Positions 56,045 to 64,000 of a stretch of DNA of 64,000 nucleotides are shown piece by piece; the stretch's first letter is position 1, and each line of letters starts with the position of its first letter. The stretch covers positions 434,001 to 498,000 of the forward strand of contig NZ_JAMGBC010000001.1 of assembly GCF_023516495.1 (NCBI RefSeq), in the 5' to 3' direction. This DNA comes from Sphingomonas anseongensis. Lineage in GTDB: Bacteria; Pseudomonadota; Alphaproteobacteria; Sphingomonadales; Sphingomonadaceae. The notes below the pieces were generated by a model, which ran no database searches, was not told the DNA's origin, and saw only the letters and a program-made list of their open reading frames with translations. Position numbers and translations under genes: made by a program.

Positions 56045-56711
56045 GCCGATCCTCCAGACCAGCGGGCTGCGCCGGGCGTTCACTCAGGGGGATGCCACCA
56101 TCCATGTCCTTCGTGGAGTCGACCTCAGCGTGATGCCTGGTGAGATCGTCGCGCTTCTCGGCCCATCAGGGTCCGGCAAGTCGACATTGCTCCAGGCGGT
56201 GGGCCTCCTGGAGGGCGGCTTCGAAGGCTCCATCCGGCTCCAGGGGCAGGAGGCCGCCGAGCTCGATGACGAGGGCCGCACCCGAGTCCGGCGCGAGGCT
56301 TTGGGGTTCGTGTACCAATTCCACCACCTGCTCCCCGAGTTCAACGCCCGCGAAAATGTGATCCTGCCGCAGCTCGTCCGCGGCGCGACGCCAGCCGAGG
56401 CGGCCACGCGTGCCGACGCGCTACTCGGCAAGCTCGGCCTTGCCGACCGGCTAGAGCATCGACCGGCCAAGCTGTCCGGAGGCGAGCAGCAGCGCGTTGC
56501 CGTCGCCCGAGCGTTGGCCAACCAGCCGCCGCTGGTCCTTGCCGACGAACCGACCGGCAATCTCGACGAGGCGACGGCCGATACCGTTCTTGGAGAGTTC
56601 CTGTCCCTGGTGCGCGGCGAAGGAACTGCCGCGCTCGTCGCCACTCATAACGAGCGGCTGGCGAAGAAGATGGACCGGATCGTGCGCTTGCACGAAGGTG
56701 TGCTGCAATAG
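56037..56711 (+). CDS. lolD: lipoprotein-releasing ABC transporter ATPase LolD
   Basis: LolD powers extraction of lipoproteins from the inner membrane. The 224-residue ATPase has Walker [19 protein letters not shown]-loop [11 protein letters not shown], signature [16 protein letters not shown], Walker [13 protein letters not shown] and switch His in VATHNE. The start lies inside the last eight bases of lolC. Confidence 0.96.
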   Translation: MSEPILQTSGLRRAFTQGDATIHVLRGVDLSVMPGEIVALLGPSGSGKSTLLQAVGLLEGGFEGSIRLQGQEAAELDDEGRTRVRREALGFVYQFHHLLPEFNARENVILPQLVRGATPAEAATRADALLGKLGLADRLEHRPAKLSGGEQQRVAVARALANQPPLVLADEPTGNLDEATADTVLGEFLSLVRGEGTAALVATHNERLAKKMDRIVRLHEGVLQ

Positions 56712-56712
56712 G

Positions 56713-57645
56713 ATGGACGACAGGGACCCAGGCGCAGAAGACGCCGCGCTGCAGCGGCGGCCGTTCAACAAATGGCTGATCATCGCTCTAGTGGTAGCGG
56801 TGCTCGCCGGAGTCGTCCTTGCGAGCACGCTCCTCGACAATCGCTGGAGCGGCGGGGGCGAGAAATCGGACAGCGCATCTGAGGCCAAGGGCCCCGAGAT
56901 GGAGAAGTGGTGCGCTGCCCAGGCGAGCTACGACGCAATGAAGCGCGAGCTGTTCCGCCGCGCCGCGCAGGTCCGCGGCGACGACGAGGCCGCTTATGCG
57001 CGCCTCGCCGATTTCGCCCTCCTTCGAGTGAACGGCCCCGTCGCCCGTGGGATCGACGACCGGCTCCACAGCGTGAGCTGCAGCGGCACAGCGGTGCTGA
57101 GCCTGCCGCCGGGAGTGGCGGTGGCCGGCGGGCGGAGGTCGCTGTCCGGGGATGTCGATTACACGATCGAGCCGGCCGCAGACGGCACAGGCAACGTGGT
57201 TCGCCTTGGCAACGCAGACGCCATCGTGATCCCGCTCGCGACGCTGTCACGGGTCGCTGCGCCAACACCTGCGCCGGCGCAGACGGACAATGCCGTCACG
57301 GACGAGCAGCCGGTCGGGACGCCCGATGCTTCACAATCGCCCGGCCAGCCGCAACCGGTTCCCCAGCAGGCCAGCCCCAGCTTCAACTGCGCCAATGCGC
57401 GCACCCGCGGCGAGATCGCCGTGTGCAACGACAGCGGACTCGCTGCCCTCGATCGCCAGATGGCCGCCCAGTACAATGCCGCCGTCAGCGAGGCGGATGC
57501 TTCGCGACGGCGCCTTCTCGAGCGGACTCGGACGCGCTTCCTGTCCTACCGCGACCGCTGCGCGACGAACGAATGCGTCGCCAACACCTATCGTGGCCGG
57601 ATCCAGGAGATCCGGGACATAGCCGCCGACCGCTGGCGCGGCTGA
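56713..57645 (+). CDS. membrane-anchored protein with LprI-like (DUF1311) domain
   Basis: The 310-residue product has a short cytosolic N-terminus, one membrane helix (about 20-41, WLIIALVVAVLAGVVLAS), a periplasmic region with two Cys (WCAAQ and VSCSG), a Pro/Gln-rich linker, and a C-terminal domain (about 228-308) with FNCANARTRGEIAVCND and RDRCATNECVANTY. That Cys pattern fits the DUF1311 domain of the LprI lysozyme-inhibitor family. It follows lolD by one base. I chose ATG 56713; upstream in-frame codons lie inside lolD. Confidence 0.75.
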   Translation: MDDRDPGAEDAALQRRPFNKWLIIALVVAVLAGVVLASTLLDNRWSGGGEKSDSASEAKGPEMEKWCAAQASYDAMKRELFRRAAQVRGDDEAAYARLADFALLRVNGPVARGIDDRLHSVSCSGTAVLSLPPGVAVAGGRRSLSGDVDYTIEPAADGTGNVVRLGNADAIVIPLATLSRVAAPTPAPAQTDNAVTDEQPVGTPDASQSPGQPQPVPQQASPSFNCANARTRGEIAVCNDSGLAALDRQMAAQYNAAVSEADASRRRLLERTRTRFLSYRDRCATNECVANTYRGRIQEIRDIAADRWRG

Positions 57646-57648
57646 AAC

Positions 57649-57657
57649 TGTGGAAAA
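57649..57657 (-). promoter_or_regulatory. DnaA-box-like 9-mer before dnaE
   Basis: TGTGGAAAA (TTTTCCACA on the opposite strand) is one mismatch from the DnaA box TTATCCACA, 51 bases before the dnaE ATG. The same 9-mer occurs before proS at 53358. Evidence is by eye only. Confidence 0.2.
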
Positions 57658-57672
57658 GGCGCCGCAGCGGCT

Positions 57673-57701
57673 TTGCCCTGCGGTGAAGCCTCTCCCATAA
57701 A
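57673..57701 (+). promoter_or_regulatory. probable dnaE promoter, leaderless arrangement
   Basis: TTGCCC (57673-57678), a 17-base spacer and CATAAA (57696-57701) place the start of transcription about seven bases later, at the dnaE ATG (57708). An AAGGG just before the ATG is too close to act as a normal ribosome binding site. Confidence 0.4.
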
Positions 57702-57707
57702 GGGTCC

Positions 57708-61139
<3,432 letters not shown>

Positions 61140-61148
61140 TCCGACGCG

Positions 61149-61772
61149 TTACGACATCCAGAAGCCGTCCTTGTTAACGAGCGCGGTGATCTTCGCGTTC
61201 TGCTCCTCGTTCATCGCCTGCTTGAAACGCGGGAACACTTCGTTCTCTTCCATCCGCGCATGCTCGACGACGAGATCGCGGAACTCGCGGACCTTCTCCA
61301 GCCATGACGGATCGTCCGAATCCATCTGGCCTAGCTCATAGAGGAAGGTCTTGATGTAACCGTGCTCCTTGTTGAGCTCGTCGGCGCTGACGTTCTCGTT
61401 CGCCTCGCGAAGCGCCGGATAGACGATCGTCTCCTCCTCGTGCGCATGATTGTCGAGCGCGTGGGTGAGCTGCATGAGAAGCATCGAGCGCTTCCAGGTC
61501 TGGCTGGAATCGGTGGCGAGCATCTTGTCGAAGATCGCTTCGGTCAGGTCGTGCTCGGTGGACAGAACCTCGTCCCAGTCGCCACTCACTCCGGAAACTG
61601 CCTGGGTCAGGAACTTGCGTCCGAAATTGGCCGCAAAGCCGAGCGCTGCTCCGGCGACTGCTGCGCCGATCAGCGGGCCGGCACTTTCGCCCCACGAAAA
61701 TGCGCTCGATTCCCTATGGCTGTTGCCCTTTGAGCTGTGGTTGGAGCTTCGGCTCCGGGTACGCGTAGCCAT
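61149..61772 (-). CDS. hemerythrin-domain protein
   Basis: The 207-residue protein has a basic Ser/Arg-rich N-terminus, a hydrophobic Gly/Ala stretch (about 30-52, GPLIGAAVAGAALGFAANFG) that could be a membrane helix, and a hemerythrin HHE domain (about 70-195) with TEHDLTEAIF, HALDNHAHEEETIVYPAL, KEHGYIKTFL and EHARMEENEVFP, giving the expected His/Glu di-iron ligands. I chose the ATG at 61772, with a perfect AAGGAGGA before it. It is convergent with dnaE. Confidence 0.85.
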   Translation of the reverse strand: MATRTRSRSSNHSSKGNSHRESSAFSWGESAGPLIGAAVAGAALGFAANFGRKFLTQAVSGVSGDWDEVLSTEHDLTEAIFDKMLATDSSQTWKRSMLLMQLTHALDNHAHEEETIVYPALREANENVSADELNKEHGYIKTFLYELGQMDSDDPSWLEKVREFRDLVVEHARMEENEVFPRFKQAMNEEQNAKITALVNKDGFWMS

Positions 61773-61867
61773 TGAAAATCCTCCTTGTCCTGGTCGCCGT
61801 TTCAACGGTCAGGGGAGGGTGCGCGTTCCTGTGACGAGGCGCTGTAAGGCAACCGTTCGGCGCGCAA

Positions 61868-62845
61868 TCAGAAGCTGTTGGACGGCACCTGCGGCTGTTC
61901 CGTCGGCACCGGCTGGGTGGTGTTCACCGGCTCCGGTTGCCCGGGCGCGGGTTCGTTGACCACCAGGGGCTCGCCGGGCGGGAGCTGCTGGACGACATTG
62001 TCGAGCGGCGGCAGTGGCTTTGCCGTCTCATATTCCTCGCCGGGCAGCGGCCGCGGCTTCGTTGTGACCTTGGGCGGCGCCTTGGCCGGCGGCGCGGTCG
62101 CACCCTTGTAGACGCAGGCGTCGAGACCGTCGCGGCCGACGACGCCGATCCTCGCTGCAATCGTGTTGCCGTAGCGCCGGGTGAAGCCCTTGGGGGCAAT
62201 CGCGCCGCGTTTCTTGGGCAGAGGCAGGATTGCGGCGATTCGAGCCGCCTCGGTCGCGCTCATCCCGCTCGAGTCATGGCCGAAATAACGCTGCGATCCG
62301 GCGTTGACTCCGTAGGTGCCGATCCCCGTCTCCGCGAGGTTGAGATACAGCTCCATGATCCGGCGCTTCGAATACATATGCTCCATTAGGAAGGTGAACC
62401 AGGCTTCCACGCCTTTGCGGGCATAGCCGCCGCCCTGCCACAGGAACGCGTTCTTCGCCGTCTGCTGGCTGATCGTGGACCCGCCGCGAATACGCCCGCC
62501 CGAGGCGTTGCGTTTCATAGCGTCCTCGATCGCTTCCATGTCGAAGCCGTTGTGCGTACAGAACTTGCTGTCTTCGGCAGCGATCGCGGCGCGAACCATG
62601 TCGCGGTCGATCTGGGTGATCGGCATCCAGTCGCGCGTCGCCCCACGGCCTGCGAGCATGTCGCCGATCATCGTCACGGTGATTGGCGGATTGATGAAGC
62701 GGTAGGCGAGCACCCAAAGGACCGAGATCACAAGGAAGGCCAGCACGAGCTTCACGATCCAGCCGAGCGCGCGCGCGATGGGTCCGCGGCTGCTCTTGCG
62801 CCGGCGCTTGTAGGTCGGAATAGCGGGCTTCGATCGTTTCGCCAT
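61868..62845 (-). CDS. mtgA: monofunctional peptidoglycan glycosyltransferase MtgA
   Basis: MtgA polymerises lipid II into glycan strands. The 325-residue protein has a basic start ([19 protein letters not shown]), one membrane helix (about 30-52) and the GT51 domain with [14 protein letters not shown] (catalytic Glu), [17 protein letters not shown] and [11 protein letters not shown] Pro-rich tail of about 80 residues after the GT51 domain makes it longer than typical MtgA (about 235). I chose the ATG at 62845. Confidence 0.93.
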   Translation of the reverse strand: MAKRSKPAIPTYKRRRKSSRGPIARALGWIVKLVLAFLVISVLWVLAYRFINPPITVTMIGDMLAGRGATRDWMPITQIDRDMVRAAIAAEDSKFCTHNGFDMEAIEDAMKRNASGGRIRGGSTISQQTAKNAFLWQGGGYARKGVEAWFTFLMEHMYSKRRIMELYLNLAETGIGTYGVNAGSQRYFGHDSSGMSATEAARIAAILPLPKKRGAIAPKGFTRRYGNTIAARIGVVGRDGLDACVYKGATAPPAKAPPKVTTKPRPLPGEEYETAKPLPPLDNVVQQLPPGEPLVVNEPAPGQPEPVNTTQPVPTEQPQVPSNSF

Positions 62846-62865
62846 GCCGCTGCTTAGCGCGCTCC

Positions 62866-62894
62866 TTGCCGCAGTGCAGCAGCGCATTTACATG
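62866..62894 (+). promoter_or_regulatory. probable alaS promoter, near-leaderless
   Basis: TTGCCG (62866-62871), 17 bases and TACATG (62889-62894) predict a start near 62901. This makes the ATG at 62892 part of the -10 box and favours the ATG at 62904 as the start of alaS, with a leader of about three bases. Confidence 0.4.
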
Positions 62895-62903
62895 CCGTGG
62901 GCA

Positions 62904-64000
<1,097 letters not shown>

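Overview
The window looks like a stretch of core chromosome from a Sphingomonadales alphaproteobacterium (Sphingomonas-like). Supporting signs are the high GC content, frequent GTG and TTG starts, the short 440-residue ProS without the editing insertion, GatCAB, the tig-clpP-clpX-lon-hupB backbone, an alkaline phosphatase of the threonine-nucleophile type described from Sphingomonas, and many SPOR, DUF885 and DUF3089 proteins typical of this group. This assignment is inferred from protein character, not from a search. I see no prophage, insertion sequence, CRISPR array, integrase or toxin-antitoxin pair. Coding density is very high and many genes overlap by 1 to 19 bases.

Layout. 1-6000: left edge, tRNA-Lys, then the leftward cell-elongation operon mreB-mreC-mreD-mrdA-rodA. 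6000-12200: mutL, two small proteins, a leftward miaA-ilvC pair, serB diverging from miaA, and a Sel1/SPOR protein. 12200-15100: a ParA-like ATPase, a probable ribbon-helix-helix protein and a TPR/SPOR lipoprotein in one rightward run. 15100-18850 (leftward): pyrB, ruvX, a DUF3089 hydrolase, a 2OG-Fe(II) oxygenase and a small secreted protein. 19000-29000 (rightward): DUF885 peptidase, msrB, gatCAB, alkaline phosphatase, then a lipoprotein / Tat-exported M48 peptidase / lipoprotein cassette. 29280-40530: tRNA-Leu, then trigger factor, ClpP, ClpX, Lon and HU in the classical order but with other genes between them (cupin, glycosyltransferase, DUF47-Pit phosphate transport, CPBP protein). 40590-48800: tRNA-Val, a Crp-type regulator, tRNA-His, a Leu/Glu-type dehydrogenase, the cytochrome c maturation operon ccmCDEFGHI, and alanine dehydrogenase. 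48970-53100: Kup, a PRC-barrel membrane protein overlapping a LigT-like gene, a DUF3775-like protein, tRNA-Met and a PepSY-type membrane protein. 53475-64000: proS-lolC-lolD-LprI-like operon, dnaE, a hemerythrin-like protein, mtgA and the 5' part of alaS.

Themes. Most genes serve envelope growth (Mre/PBP2/RodA, MtgA, Lol, SPOR proteins, BepA-like peptidase), protein quality control, tRNA charging and modification, and haem/cytochrome biogenesis. I do not find a clearly new multi-gene system. The best candidates for a second look are the ParA/RHH/SPOR locus with a CtrA-like site, the Tat-M48 peptidase between two lipoproteins, the divergent ketol-acid reductoisomerase beside miaA without acetolactate synthase genes, the trigger factor with a His/Cys cluster and Lys/Ala tail, an orphan leftward terminator near 53.2 kb that may mark an unannotated RNA, three convergent gene pairs sharing one CTAG as both stop codons, and promoters placed so that lon, dnaE and alaS messages would start at or within a few bases of the ATG.
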